Positions 46,566 through 59,610 of a DNA stretch of 64,000 nt are shown here, piece by piece. The stretch comes from Microcebus murinus (Eukaryota > Chordata > Mammalia > Primates > Cheirogaleidae). The stretch covers positions 23,896,727 through 23,960,726 of the forward strand of contig NC_134115.1 in NCBI RefSeq assembly GCF_040939455.1, read 5' to 3'. Both the position numbers and the translations under genes were made by a program. The notes beneath the pieces are model-generated. The model was not told where the DNA came from. It ran no database searches and was given only the letters and a program-made list of their open reading frames with translations. Each line of letters opens with the position of its first letter. The first letter of the stretch is position 1.

Positions 46566-47155
46566 TTCTATCTTTTTCCTGCTGGATGTGAACCACAAAT
46601 GGAGTAAAGACCTGAGTAAGACCTCTTCTTTCTTAGTTTCCTAATAAATGAGCAGAGGTGGGGGAAGAGACTCTTTGCATTTTTAAACTCTCCTAATTTT
46701 GGGAAGAAAACATGATGGTTGAGATTGGTTACATAATTACAAAAGAAAGCTAAATCTAGTTATTTCCATATGTATTACTTTTCTCAATTTTATTAGCAGG
46801 TAGAGAGTCTTCTTCATAATCTTTTAATACTTTATGTTCTGCTTCATTTTAAAGTATGGATACAAATTCAACAAATTTTTAAAATGAAAAAGGAAAGCAA
46901 ATGTTAAAAATGTGTAGCTTGTGTTTTATGTAATAAATTGGAAAAAGGATGGGCCAAAACACAAATTAACCCCAATATGTGGGATACAGGTGAGTAAAGC
47001 TAGCTAGAAAAGGATAAAACATACAGCTTAGGGGGAAAAAAAGGAGCTAACTTTTATTAGATGAATCTTATGCTCTACCAACTAAGTTCTATTTCTTCTA
47101 AGAGCCTACATGTTATACTTTATATCTCCTCCTCCCCCTGCCCCTTCCTTTCTTT
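46566..47155. other. Unassigned upstream DNA
   Basis: Nothing recognised. Confidence 0.4.
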
Positions 47156-47370
47156 GTTTTTTTTTTTTTTTTTTTTTAATAGCTTAGGAACAGAAGCTTG
47201 GAAACTTGTAACTTGTCTAAGATCACATATCTAAAAATGCTGGATCCAAGGTTCAAACCCAGAGATAGTCATTAAAATGTAAGTAAGTTCCACGAGTGCA
47301 GGAACTTTCTTGAATCTTGCCTGGTTAGTAGTAGATACTTAGAAATACACTTGTGAATAAATAAATGGAC
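47156..47370 (-). mobile_element. MIR core next to an L2 3' fragment
   Basis: A poly-T run at 47156-47177 is followed by a reverse MIR stretch (47180-47275: 'gtaacttgtctaagatcacatat'). A sense L2 terminus follows at about 47285-47370 ('cacgagtgcaggaactttcttg'). Confidence 0.55.
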
Positions 47371-48535
47371 ATTTGAACCATGTACACTGCATAATACTAC
47401 ATACCTGCATCCTAGTCACTAAGTTACATTAAATAAAAAACAGTGCATTTTGACTTTTTGAAAATAAAAGGATACTATGGAAAATTTATGAAGCAATAAT
47501 AGGCTGATTTGGCCCATTAAGGAGTTTAGGAAAATATTTTTGGAATAAATATTTTAGATCATAGATAATGTAAGCCTAAATTAAATTGGCATGAGCAAAA
47601 ATGAAAAAAATATAAAAAGGTTGGATGCAGGACACATTTTGCAAGCAGAAGGTACCACATGATTAGAGGACAGTGCTGTGGGCAGAGAGTTGGGTAAGGG
47701 AAGTGTAAGTCAAACCACAGCTTTGCAAGTAGAAGGCTGGTAGAATGAATATCCCATTAATAGAAATAAGTAAGTAAGGAGGAGTAACTTCTTGTTTAAA
47801 TGGAGGAAAATGTTGAGATTAATTTTTAATTTTGATGCATCTTAGTGATCATGTCCAGCAGATAGTTGGGTATGTAGAACCAGAGATTTGGCAATTGGTT
47901 AGAGGTAAAAATAAAGATTTAGGAGACATTCAGAAACACCTTGAAGAAGAGAAACAGTATAAGATTTAATGTAAATAAATGAGTACATAAAATAATAGAA
48001 TCACAGTTTTGTGTATATTTGTATTATATTTTGGATAGGGACAAACTTTTCTATATCAGGAAACCTAGACATCATAAAGTTAGATATGTCACCCTATATA
48101 CATATTAAAAAATAAATGTTTAAATGTCAACGACCTCAAAACAAAGTCAACAGGCTGGAGAGAGTATTTGCTGCACATGTGACAGACAAAAGGTTAATAG
48201 CCTTTATAAACAAATGTATGCAAATTGATAAGAATTAGAAGAAAATTCTCTCAAACTTTTCGTTGAGAGGAAATGGGGGGGATAATTTAGTAGATAATGT
48301 CTTTTATTTTTACTTTATCATTTTTGATATATAGGTGTCAATTTCTCCTTCTTGTTTATAGCTCTGTGAATGCTGTTCCAAAAGTCCCTTTCCAGATCAC
48401 CTGACCAGGCTTTAAGAAGATTTCTTGTATGTATACTAAAATATGAATTAAAATGCAAATATAATAATTTTGTAGAATTTTGCCTTTCTTGCTGATACTT
48501 TCCAAAATTTATCTTAAATTGGCTATTTTTCTCTA
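47371..48535. other. AT-rich upstream DNA
   Basis: No gene, RNA or repeat family recognised. Confidence 0.4.
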
Positions 48536-48539
48536 CCTC

Positions 48540-49165
48540 CACTGCCTTATCAATCCAAGCTACGGTCCCTCTCCTGCCTAGGGGGTGTAATATTCTCAGA
48601 ATATTCTTTCCACTCCGTTCTTGTCTCTTACCTCATTAATTTTCCAATTGGCAGTTAGAGAGATCTTTGAAAAGTACAAGTCAGATAATAAATATTCCCC
48701 TGCTAAAACAACATCAGCATCCTCCTACTGCATTGAAAAAAATAACCCACACTCCTTACCTTGGCTTAGAAGTAGGGTGCATACATATTATGGTTTGCCT
48801 GAAACCTTGTATAATTATTAAAATGCCTGTTCCCTTTTCAAATGTGTTCCGGTTTGGGCAATAAGTAATAGAGTTCTGCTGTCTTAAATGTTATGTTTTC
48901 AGAGAAATTGTCCCTCATTATACCACCTAAAGGAACACTCATTTATAAAAATTTTTTATCAGAGTGTCTCTTTGTTTTCTTTATAGCACATACCAGAATT
49001 TATGATTATTTATTTTCTTTATTATCTCATTAAAGAAATAATTTATAATTAATATTATTATTATCTTTTAAAAGTGGTAACCACTTTTATTTTGTGTTGT
49101 ATTATCAGTGCCTACAATGATGGCTGACACTTAGCACATGCTTAGTAAGTTTGTCAAGAGAATTA
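48540..49165 (+). mobile_element. L2 LINE, about 600 bp of the 3' region
   Basis: 'tcagataataaatattcccctgctaaaac', 'aacccacactccttaccttggc' and the terminal 'cagtgcctacaatgatggctgacacttagcac' follow the L2 3' order. It is the longest L2 copy here. Confidence 0.75.
49069..49089. repeat. Perfect 10-bp-arm palindrome
   Basis: TAAAAGTGGT and ACCACTTTTA flank a single A. Confidence 0.95.
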
Positions 49166-49439
49166 ACTTGGACTAACTGCCACTACTAAAGTGATGTTGT
49201 AACTAGTACCTTTTTCTTTTTAAAAACCTGATTCACATGTTTGCTAAGATGTCTTTACATCTCATTTTGCATGGAATATTAAGATTTTCCTTTCAAGGCA
49301 ATTGACATATACAGTGATGATTAAGTATATTGGTTTTGCAGTAAAATGAAGCACCACCACAACAATAACAAACAAAAAATGCTTAAGTTCCCAGATCTGC
49401 TATTTGCCATGTAACTTCTAGCTAGTTACTGAATTTTCC

Positions 49440-49800
49440 TGGTATGACCTGCATGTTTGTATCCCCTACAAATTTATATGTTGAAGCCCTAACCCCAATA
49501 TGATGGTGTAGAGAGGTGGGGCTTTTGGAAGGTAATTAGATTTAGATGAGATATGAGGGTGGAGCCCCCATGATGGAATTAGTGCCATTATAAAAAGAGG
49601 AAGAGACACCAGGATTTCCTCTCTCTCTTTGCCATGTGAAAATAGAGCAAGAGGGCCCTTGCCCGCCACTGTATCTGTCAGAACCTTGATCTTGAAATTC
49701 TCAGCCTCCTGTGAGAAATAAATGTCTGTTATTTAAGACATTTAAGACAACCACACCCAGTCTAATAGGTATTTTGCTATAGCAGCCTGAGCTCAGGTAC
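49440..49800 (+). mobile_element. MaLR-type solo LTR (MST/MLT1 class)
   Basis: The sequence contains 'aaatttatatgttgaagccctaacccc', 'ggtggggcttttggaaggtaattag', 'ggtggagcccccatgatgg', an AATAAA and 'gtattttgctatagcagcctgagct', in MaLR LTR order. No internal region lies beside it, so it is a solo LTR. Confidence 0.88.
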
Positions 49801-49813
49801 TGCGTGAAACTCA

Positions 49814-49839
49814 GTGTGTGTGTGTGTGTGTGTGTGTGT
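49814..49839 (+). repeat. (GT)n microsatellite
   Basis: About 13 units. Confidence 0.95.
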
Positions 49840-50060
49840 ATAAAATAGGGCTAATAAATTCAAAAGGACAGAATGAGATATATTAATAAAATGCTCAGGG
49901 TGTCATAAACAAGCAAAAATCATTAACTATTGATAATATTTTATTATAATCTTTTTTGTACATTAGCAATAGCACATTTTTGATTCAGATCAATTAGACT
50001 TTGTTCACCACACTGCACAGCTACTTCTAAACGATCAATGGATGCACAAAATATAAACTA

Positions 50061-50975
50061 CAGGCAGTCCCCAGTTTATGGATTACCCTACTTACAGCGT
50101 TCTGTATTTCTGAATGGGCTCCCAAGGCTCCCCATAAGGATAATTTATAATTAAGAAAATTAAATTAATAATTCGGGAACTACTTCCTTCTGCACATGTA
50201 AGCAAACCCGCATGGCATAGGCAGTTCATTGGCATAACATCTTTATGCTAGTGGCTGTTTATCTGTCACTTACGCACAACATCGCTTTGGTCTTTCTTAC
50301 TCAATTTTGTGAATCTGTGTTTCCCCTTCAACCATACCTCCAAAGCAAAAGTGTAGTGCAAGTCCAGGTGAGCCTGCAGCAAAGAGAAAGATGATTACAA
50401 TGGAACAAAAGTAGACATAGATAAGCATTCAGAGAAAGGCCAGATGCCATCATCCCCTGGAAAAACATTAGGCTTCAGTGGCTCAACTACTGCAACAATT
50501 ACAAAGGATAAAATGAGAATAAGGGAACATGTGAAAGGCCTCAATTATTACTAAGCAGCATGGCAGATTAATTATTGAAATGGAAAAGTTATTATTGATA
50601 ATCAAAATAAGATCAAAATAAGTGTACCATTCCTATTAGCTTAGCGTTGATGCAATATTGGGTGAGTGTTAACCTTTAGTATTCTCTTTTGAAATTTCTC
50701 CTATCTCCTATCTAAACTCATTGTATCAGTTTATTATTATGTTCTGTTTGTCTGAATTAAAAGAAAGAGCACAACAGTTTCTGTAACTTATTATTACAGG
50801 AGTATTATTACTAGTATTATACTATATTCTTATTAGGACATATGAGCCATTATAGTATTGTTATTATTGCTATTATTACCTTAAACTTGCCGCTCATCAG
50901 GGATCTAGTTACATACAAGTCTGCTCTAAAGATGTTCTCAGGGACATATCTTGTCCGTAACCTGGGGACCACCTA
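50061..50975 (+). mobile_element. Tigger DNA transposon, internally deleted
   Basis: TA flanks both ends (50059-50060 and 50976-50977). Ends are inverted repeats: CAGGCAGTCCCC left and TAGGTGGTCCCC read from the right. At about 50380-50530, in the plus direction, translation gives a broken Tigger/CENP-B-like DNA-binding region (Lys-Arg-Lys start, then a frameshift, then ...TITKDKMRIREHVKG). The rest of the transposase is missing. Confidence 0.9.
50380..50530 (+). pseudogene. Tigger transposase N-terminal remnant
   Basis: Two reading frames must be combined to follow the helix-turn-helix region, and stop codons interrupt the first. The order of residues resembles the CENP-B-type DNA-binding domain of Tigger transposases. 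It is non-functional. Confidence 0.65.
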
Positions 50976-51059
50976 TAATTTAATATTTATCACATTATTA
51001 GTTGTGTTCAATTTGATTTTTCCCAGTTGCTTTATGACCACCCCCTTTTTTTTCTTTCT

Positions 51060-52320
51060 TATTTTGAATTAGTCAATTTTGGATTATTTCATTTATTTCT
51101 CTTCTATTGGTATGCTGGTTATACATTCTTTCACTATTCTTCTAGTAATTTCCCTAGAGATTAACATCTGTCTGTGGATTATTAAAATTAATATAAATTA
51201 GTACTTTTTCAACATTCCTGTCAATGCTAAGAGCTTAAACATTGAACTCCATTATCCTTCCCCCAACCCTTGAATGCTATGTTGTCATGCATTTTAACTC
51301 TACATGTATTTTAACCTTCTTAAGATATTATTACTTTTGCTACTACTATTATTGTTATTATTTGGGATAGTCAACATTTCTTTAGATTTGCCCCAAGTTT
51401 GGCCTATCTACTTTTCCTAAATTTTTGTGTTTTCCTTTGAAATTATTTTCCTTCTGCTGGAAGTACTACCTTTTGCTATTTAACAGCCCTTTTGTTTATG
51501 CTACTGATGATGAATGTGTACAAGTGTCTATGTTGCTTCACTTTTGAAAGATATTTTCACTACTTGCAGATTTTGTTTTTCACACCTTGTTCATATAATT
51601 CCATTGTCTTCCGTCTTATACCTTCTCTGTTGAAAAGTCAGCTATCACTCTTGTGATAATAAAACTTTAAAAATAATGTATCTTCTTTTTGTGTCTTTTT
51701 GTGATGTTTTCCTTGTCTTTGGTTTTCAGCTGCTTTATTGTGATGTGCTTAGATGTGGTTTTCTTTTTAATTACCTTCTCTGGACTTTGAAGCACCTCTT
51801 GAATCTACAACTTGATATCTTTCAGGATTTGGAATGTTCTTGATATTTACTATTAAATGTAGCCCTTGCCCCATTCTCTCTTTTTCCCTTCTCTAGGGAG
51901 ATGGTGTTGCATGTATGTTAGAACTTTTCCCCATGTCCCAGATGCCAAATGTCCTTTTCACTCTTATATGTAGTTTCCATCTTTTTTGTTCTCCAGACTT
52001 CCATCAGTATATTGTATACTTACCTAACTTCTAGTTCCCTAATTCTTTCCTCAGCTATGTCTAGTCTTCCAGATTGTTAAGGTCTTTGTTTCAGTTATTG
52101 TGTTTTTAGTCTTAGAATTTCCATTTTGTTCCTTTTTATAGATTCCAATTATCTGGTAAAACCCTCCATCTTCTGTTTTTTTGAACATATGAATACATAG
52201 TGACTTTAAATTTTACATCTGATAATTCCAATATCTGAGTTATCTGTTCCTTTGATATATTGTTTCTTTATTCTCTAGAATTTTTAAATTGAAATTCTGG
52301 ACACAGTTTAAAATAATTAA
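51060..52320 (-). mobile_element. Old L1/HAL1-type LINE, antisense
   Basis: The sequence (for example 'gtgtctttttgtgatgttttccttgtctttgg' and 'ctgctttattgtgatgtgcttagatgtgg') matches an antisense L1M or HAL1 UTR region over more than 1.2 kb. No coding frame remains. Confidence 0.75.
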
Positions 52321-55300
52321 ACAAGCTCTGGATGATCAAATGTTACTTTTGATGGAGGCAGAGGGTATTTGTCTTTCTGTGTTCCAGAGAAGACTGAAAT
52401 GGACAGGGAAAACACAGGTCAAGACAATTTTGAATATTCGAGTTTGAAAAAATTTGTTGAAAGGCATGTACATAGCTGAAAACTGACCAAAGGCATTTTC
52501 CAGTAATATTAAAGATTTTTCTGTTTGTTTCCCCTTCCTTCCATCAAAATTGTCACTGGTATGTTGCTGCATGTTTGTAATATCACTGAAAATACTATTC
52601 TTTTTTCAACTCACTCACCAAAATCAGATCATGTCTTAGTACAAAATGTTGTTTTCATCTTTTCTACTGCTTAAAGGACAGATGGGAATCTGCATTTTCC
52701 CTTGAGATCCCACAACATAGTGAGGTTTCATTGGAATTTACTATCATGTTTCTTTCCTTGAAATAAAAAATATACAGCTAACTGCAGCTACTTTAGGGAC
52801 CAAGATTACCATCGCCATGTCCCTCACTTAGAATGAATCCACATATATGATATGGGTTGCCCAGTTTGAATGCTTGGCATTCCTGGAGCCCGATGACATT
52901 TTGATAAATGATGAACACACATAATTTGAAAATTTAAAATGCTTTGGCAGAAATCAGGAAATGTTTGTGTTAATAAAAGCATAATTTTCTGGATCAAAGC
53001 AGATAAGGGAGGCCAATTTTCTCACACAAGGGCTGCAGAATCTATTTAGTGAATGAAAAGAGAGGTTGAGGCAAGCAAGATGAACTTTTAAATAAAGGCA
53101 GACTACTTTATCAATCTGAATCAGTTTTAGAGTAGTCCATCTTCCTTTTTGGAGGGTCACTGGGAGTAAAGGGATGAAATCAGTCTAGTTTTTAAAAACT
53201 CTGAGCAAGTATACCAGAACTCTGTAGTGGGATGCTTACAACCTCAGTCAATTTGTATCAAAATGTGGAGAAAAAGTTTTATTCAAATGTAAATTCTGTG
53301 GAAATAAAGAATGAGAGAAGAGATGAGAATTAAGGGATTAAAAAAACCTTGAGAGAGACTGGGAAGGCACACATGTCTTTAACACATGGTAGCTAATGTG
53401 TACCGTAAATTTGGTGGGACATATTTCAGACTAGTCATTCTATGATGAATGAGAAAAGGTAGGGCTGGGTTATAAGGATGGAGAGCAGAAAAGAAAGAAG
53501 AGGGGATAAAGAAAGAAGAGAAGAGGACAAAGGGCAGGGAAATTTCAGCTTTGTTTATTGGCTTCTATGAGGGGAAGTTGATTGCTTAGGACTGGAATTG
53601 ATTGGTTTCATGAGAAGTGGTACCTGGGTTTTTGTTGTTTGTTTTGTATTTTTGGCAATTGAGTCTCAAAGGTGATGTTCTCACAATGGCCCCTGTAAGC
53701 TACCAGTCCCTATCTTTAACCGCTATAGTCTATCATAGGAAAGTGACGTGGTGGGTTTTTCTGCTTGGGTTAAGTTTATTTCCAACACGCAAATATGAAA
53801 CCAGTATACAAGGCAATGTTCGCAGTCCCCTAGTAAAAATTTCAGAAAGGACTTTGTTTCTCTTTATTACAAAGTAAACACATATCCATTAGCTAAGTTA
53901 TTTTATGAAGATTTAAAAAATTATTTTGTTAAATCTACCATTGTTAATCTTGGAATCATGTAAACTTAATAAAATTAGTGCTATGAGACAGCTATACTGT
54001 AAAAAGAAAAAAAGAATTTCTTACAAATCCCAGTGAATCTGCAAAAGGTAAATACCTTTAAGTGAGTCTTTTTTATTTTTTTTTATTTTTCAATTCAATA
54101 GGTTTGTTATCCTCAAAATGTACCAGGGACAGGAAAAAAAGTATTTTGTAAAAGAATTAATTTTTATGGACCATGAGTCTCAAAGGGTTATATAATCAAA
54201 GTGGAACCAGGAAAATGTGGCTTTGAAAATAATTGGTCATGTTATACTTTAACACATGTGCAGGTGTGTCCGTAGAGAAGTCTACTGAGGTTATTTCATG
54301 TGTTTAAACTCTACGATAAGTGGATAAAGAGCTATAGATATTTGCTTAGATTGCTTCTATCTCTTATCTTTGCTTCTGGAGATCCTGCCAGGATATAAAT
54401 GACATGGATAAGTGGAGGGATTGGGGCAGCAAGTAAGCTTGTGCTCCCTGTTCCATTCCAAGGGGTCAGTTGTGTTAACTTCCTGTCCCAACAGATTTGG
54501 AAACAGAAGAACAGTGTCTGGCAAGAAGGTAGTGCTGGTGGCAGGACCTGAAATCTATTGGTTTAGAAGAAGCCAGAAAATTCAACCACACAGAAGTGAT
54601 GACAACAAAGGAGAATAGCCCTTTCCCACACATGGGGAGCTAACTATAGACCACCAAATCAATATTTTGACCTCAAGCCCATTGAGCTCAAAATTAAATA
54701 AAACAAACCATACACATCTACCACAATGGCTATTATTTTATTTTATTTCCTTTTTATTAAACTGGAGCATGTATGAATGAGGAGCTACCAGGGAAATGCA
54801 GATAAGCTTTTAATTTTTCCAAGTTGTCTTCAATCAAGAGTAGTTTATTACAGTATGTCTTATATTTCTTATATGTTACCTGTCCACAGAGATGATTTTT
54901 CCCCCCCTGGCAAATTTGTGTTTCCTTTAAATGTTGAAATTGCTAGGTCTTTAGTAACCTGGCTGCAGATTGGTCCTTTTACCTTGGAAGGCTATCACTT
55001 CTGGGTAATAATTGATTCTTACACTAGCCTTCAGAAAGCCCTACAGTCTCCCAAAAAGGAAATTTTTTTTCTAAGGACTTAAGAACTTGACTGCAACAAA
55101 AAGACGGTAAATAGAAACATTAAATGCCTAAGGAAAAGACAAGCCGGCTTTGATCTTGTGATGAGTAGGAGCCAACTCAGTGCCTGTGTAAGCATACTGG
55201 ACTTGGGGAAAAACCTGTGGAGGATATAGTTACAAATGCTTGAGATGAAACTCACGGGAGGAAAAAGGGAATTATTTTTGGAAAGCATACTTTACAAAGC

Positions 55301-55689
55301 CAACTTTATACAGCCATGACTATATTTACAGGTGAATGTCCCATTCATTTAAAAATCCAGCAAATACAGATTTAAGTAAAATCTGCCATTTCAATCCCCT
55401 AGACGTTTCAACAGAAGTCAAATCTTGAGTAAATTCCGTTACAGAGACAATAGAAATTGTTAAAAGTCACAAGCCATAAGGTATATATTTAAATAGAAAT
55501 CTTTCTAAAACATATTCTAAGATATACATAAGCCTGAGAAATGTTTGCCCTATGTAATTTTGTTTTCCAATTTATGCAGAAAATTTGTAAAATTTTTGGA
55601 AATGCAAAAGGATATCTTAAAACTCAAAAATTAAGCAGACTGAATAAAAAGCAAAACTAAAATTTACTGATGATTTTGTGAATCACATT
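52321..55689. other. Upstream DNA, repeat-poor
   Basis: Over 3 kb with no repeat family I can name. Frames of 60-101 codons (for example 54777-55082, plus) have no recognisable domain. Confidence 0.4.
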
Positions 55690-56533
55690 AAAATGATCAT
55701 TTTTAATAGTCTTACTTTTTAGAGCAGTTTTAGGTTTACAGAAAAATTGAGCAGAAAGTACAGGGGGTTCTCATATGCACCCTACCTCACTCACACAGCA
55801 GTTTCCCCTATTAATAGCATCTTACATTAATGTGGTCATTTATATGTAGTTTACGTTAGGGTTCGTGCTTTATGTTGTACATTATATGGGTTTTGATAAG
55901 TGTATAATGACATGTATTTACCAATACAGTATCATACGCAGTAGTCACTGGTCTAAAAATCCTCTGTGTTTTGCCTATTCACTCCTCCTTCCTTCAATCC
56001 CTGTCAACCATTGATCTTTTTACTGTTTCCATAGTTTTGACTTTTCCAGAATGTCATATAGTTAGAATCATACAGTACGGAGCCTTTTTAGATTGCTTTC
56101 TTTCACTTGGTCATATACATTTAAGTTTCCTTTATATTTTTCATGGCTTGATAACTCATTTTTTTTTTTAGCACTGAACAATATTCTATTGTCTGGATGT
56201 ACCACAGTTTATTTATCCATTCACCTACTGAAGGACATCTTGGTTGCTTTCCATTTTGGCAATTATGAATAAAGGTGCTATAAATAGCAATATGCAGGTT
56301 TTGTATGGGCATAAATTTTCAATTCATTTGGATAAATACTAATAAGCATATGATGGCTGGATCATATGGTAAGAATATATTTAGTTTTGTAAGAAGCCAC
56401 TGAACTATCTTCTGAAGTGGCTATAACATTTGCTTTCCCACCAGCAATAAATCAGACTTCCTCTTGTTCCACAGTCTCACCAGCATTTGGTGTCAGTGTT
56501 CTGGATTTGGGCCATTTTAATAGGTGTGTAGTG

Positions 56534-57404
56534 TCTGGGCTTTGATCTTTAGCTTTGAGCAGATTTACATTTGTGAGTGTTTATTGTGCTGTTCTGTGGG
56601 TAACACTGATGGCCAACAAACATATGAAAAAATGTTCAACATCTCTAATCATCAGGGAAATGCAAATCAAAACCACAATGAGATATCACTTAACTCCAGT
56701 GAGAATGGCCTTTATCATAAAATCCCCAAACAACAAATGCTGGCGTGGATGCGGAGAGAGAGGAACACTCCTACACTGCTGGTGGGACTGCAAACTAGTT
56801 CAACCTCTGTGGAAAGCAATATGGAGATACTTCAAAGTGATACAAGTAGATCTACCATTTGATCCAGCAATTCCACTACTGGGCATCTACTCAAAAGATC
56901 AAAAGTCACTTTATGAAAAAGACACCTGCACTCGAATGTTTATAGCAGCACAATTCACATTTGCAAAGCTATGGAAACAACCCAAGTGAACATCAATTCA
57001 TGAGTGGATTAATAAAATGTGGTATATGTATACCATGGAATACTACTCAGCTTTAAGAAACAATGGTGATATAGCACCTCTTGTATATTCCTGGACAGAG
57101 CTGGAACCCATTCTACTAAGTGAAATATCTCAAGAATGGAAAAGCCAGCACCACATGTACTCACCAGCAAATTAGTATTAATGGATCAATACTTCAGTGG
57201 ACATATAGAAGTAACATTTATTGGGTGTCAGAAGAATAGGAGGGGGAAGGAGGGGATGATGGGTATATACAAACACAACGAGTAAGATGCACAACATTTG
57301 GGGGATGGACATGCTTGAAGCTCTTACTTGAGGGGGTTGGGAGGCATGAGCGATATAAGTAACCTTAACACTTGTACCCCCATAATATGCTAAAATAAAA
57401 AAAA
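56534..57404 (+). mobile_element. Young strepsirrhine-type L1, 5' truncated, nested
   Basis: The 3' end of L1 ORF2, a 3' UTR like that at 1-232 and an A-rich tail lie inside an older L1. A target duplication of about 13-14 bp (tagGtgtgtagtg at 56521-56533, tagCtgtgtagtag at 57405-57418) flanks it. The first 60-70 bp may be an inverted or diverged L1 segment. Confidence 0.87.
56690..56989 (+). pseudogene. L1 ORF2 C-terminal remnant
   Basis: A frame open to 56989 encodes the end of the ORF2 protein, including the Cys-rich motif (Cys-Trp-Arg-Gly-Cys-Gly... His-Cys-Trp-Trp-Asp-Cys) and the '[12 protein letters not shown]' block. The endonuclease and reverse transcriptase domains are missing, so it cannot mobilise. 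Confidence 0.85.
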
Positions 57405-57559
57405 TAGCTGTGTAGTAGTGTCTCACTGCTATTTTAGTTTCCAACTCTCTAATGACATATGATGATTGGCATCTTTTCATATACTTACTTACATCTGTAG
57501 TCTTCATTGGTTAAGTGTCTGTTTAGATCTTTTGCCCCAAAATGATCATTTTTAATTTA

Positions 57560-58000
57560 TAAAATACATATAACAATCAACAGAGTAAGTTTGGAAAAAA
57601 GAAAAATGTTTTTCATAATCACATTTAACCACGCAACTATTGTTATTCTTATATTCTCTTCTTTCCAGTATTTTAGTGTTGTTATTCAAATGCATACAGA
57701 TTTGACATAATTGTCATTGTGTGTATACCATATGATCCTTTTTTTAATATTAGAATGTATCTTATATTTATTAATATGATTTATTAGAAATAAGTGGATA
57801 TATTACAATTTACTTAATCATTTCCCTACTTCCATTTGTCATGAAGTGTTTCTAAAAGTTTTTTTAACATAATGAATTTATAGATTTATTTTTAAGTTAA
57901 AAATGCAAATGCTACTAAATCTGTTTTATTTATTTTTTGGTAGATTAAAATGATCTATGCTGAAAATGCAGAATTATTTTATAGGTATACCTTTATAGAA
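57560..58000. other. AT-rich DNA between L1 copies
   Basis: Nothing specific recognised; it may include further eroded LINE sequence. Confidence 0.4.
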
Positions 58001-58004
58001 GATA

Positions 58005-58548
58005 TTTTCTTTTTTAAAATTTTATTTTAATAGATTTGGGGGGTACCAATGTTTTTTTTTCACTGTGATAAATATATAGGTGGTACAGGTGTCTTTTTGA
58101 TAAAATGCCTTCTTTTCCTTTGGGTAGATACCCAATAGTGCAATTACTGGATTGAATAGTAGATCTACTTTTAGCTCTTTGAGAAATCTCCATACTGTTT
58201 TCCACAGAGGTTGTACTAATTTACATTTCACCAATAGTGCATAAGCATTCCCTTTTAACCTGCATCCATGCCAGCATCTATTTTTTTTTTTTTTGACTTT
58301 TTAATAATGGCATTTTGACAGGGGTAGGGTAGTATCTCATTGTGGTTTTAATTTGCATTTCCCTGATGACTAGTGATGCTAAGCATTTTTCATATATTTG
58401 TTAGCCATTTATTTCTCTTCTTTTGAAAAATATCTGTTCATGTCTTCTGCCTACTTTTTAATGGAGTTATTTGTTTTTTTCCCTTGCTGATTTATTTGAA
58501 TTCCTTATAGATTCTGGATATTCTCTTTAACTCTGTGTTGAATTCCTT
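58005..58548 (-). mobile_element. L1 LINE 3' end, antisense
   Basis: It starts with the reverse of an L1 tail and 3' UTR ('tttaatagatttggggggtacc'), then reverse ORF2 ('gggtagatacccaatagtgc', 'tctcattgtggttttaatttgc'). ORF2 is broken. Confidence 0.87.
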
Positions 58549-58559
58549 CTCAGGTACCA

Positions 58560-59455
58560 GGGCAACGGTAAGGCTAGCTACCAGATGTTCTAGCTGACAT
58601 TCTACCACCTGAATGAACTTCATGAAAACAGAATATCTCTTCTAACAGTTTCAGCATAAGTCCCAGATCTGATATTAATTGGTATCTGATATTAATTGGC
58701 ATCTGATATTAATTGGTATCTGATATTAATTGGTATCTGATATTAATTTCCCTCAGTCATGTTCCCATCCTTGATAATTATAGGTGTCTGACTGGCAGAT
58801 CTGAAGGGATCCTTGGTGACTTTGGAGGGGGTCAGCCTTTTGGAATTATGTGAAAGGGGAATGTTCCCCTAAAAAAACTGAGTTTGGTAGGAAAAATAAC
58901 ATATGTGTTATTACACATTAATGTAACCCTTTCTGTGGAATATGGCAGGAGGGAAGGAGAGGGAAAAAACCATGTCTATTACCATTTGTTCTCCTCTGAG
59001 GGGAGTATGAGTTCCTGAACCAACTGCTCCTGCCACAAGAGTTACAAGAGAGCCAGGTTTGGGGAAAGGGAGTAGCTGCCACTGTCTTCCCTTTCCAGGT
59101 TACTACCAGTTCCTCTCCATTTTCCTGAATTTTCACTGGGAGCTCTATATAAGTAAGGATGGTGTTTGTGATTCCCGGAAAGACAAGTTCCATTGTAGAG
59201 GCATCAAATAGGGTGTTATTATTATTATTTTACACTACAAGAAGGGCAGAGGTAAACAGGACAGTATAGTCTCTTCATGATTCAATCAGGGACACAGGGG
59301 CCTTCTGTCTGTTCCACAGACACTTGTATGGCATAGATTTTATCCTTATGCACTTGCCCTGGAGATCTCAAGATATTTTCTCTACCTCCTGCATTACCTC
59401 AGGAAGACGTGGAAGTCTGAGGGAAAAGGTGTACGCCAGCTAACTGTCCTCCCTC

Positions 59456-59460
<5 letters not shown>
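58560..59460. other. Unidentified segment with decayed minus-strand frames
   Basis: No repeat family recognised. A 91-codon minus-strand frame at 58918-59193 and the frames just upstream of it have a protein-like look (for example 'ELPVKIQENGEELVVTWKG') but carry stops and match no family I know. An old retroelement or endogenous viral fragment is possible. An (ATT)n run is at about 59218-59231. Confidence 0.35.
58667..58748 (+). repeat. 17-bp tandem repeat, 5 copies
   Basis: Unit 'atctgatattaattggt' starts at 58667, 58684, 58701, 58718 and 58735, with a single change in copy two and a partial last copy. Confidence 0.97.

Positions 59461-59461
<1 letters not shown>

Positions 59462-59513
<52 letters not shown>
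59462..59513 (+). repeat. (AG)n microsatellite
   Basis: About 26 uninterrupted units. Confidence 0.97.
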
Positions 59514-59517
<4 letters not shown>

Positions 59518-59531
59518 GGCCCCTGGCAGCC

Positions 59532-59610
59532 AGGAACCGGCCTGGCACTATCAATGGGCCTCAGTGTTGCTAGGAGCCGGCCTGGCACTCATGGCTGGGC
59601 CTTAGCAACT
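59532..59610 (+). repeat. 40-bp tandem duplication
   Basis: 'aggaaccggcctggcac' at 59532 and 'aggagccggcctggcac' at 59572 start two copies with period 40. Confidence 0.85.

Larger units (their letters stand above)
55690..57556 (-). mobile_element. Old L1 (L1M) with 18-bp target-site duplication, interrupted
   Basis: An antisense L1 3' UTR begins at about 55708 ('agagcagttttaggtttacag') and continues into ORF2 ('gtaccacagtttatttatccattc'). The identical 18-mer AAAATGATCATTTTTAAT occurs at 55690-55707 and 57539-57556, a target-site duplication that defines the ends. A younger L1 interrupts it at 56534-57404; L1M sequence resumes after 57418. Confidence 0.85.
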
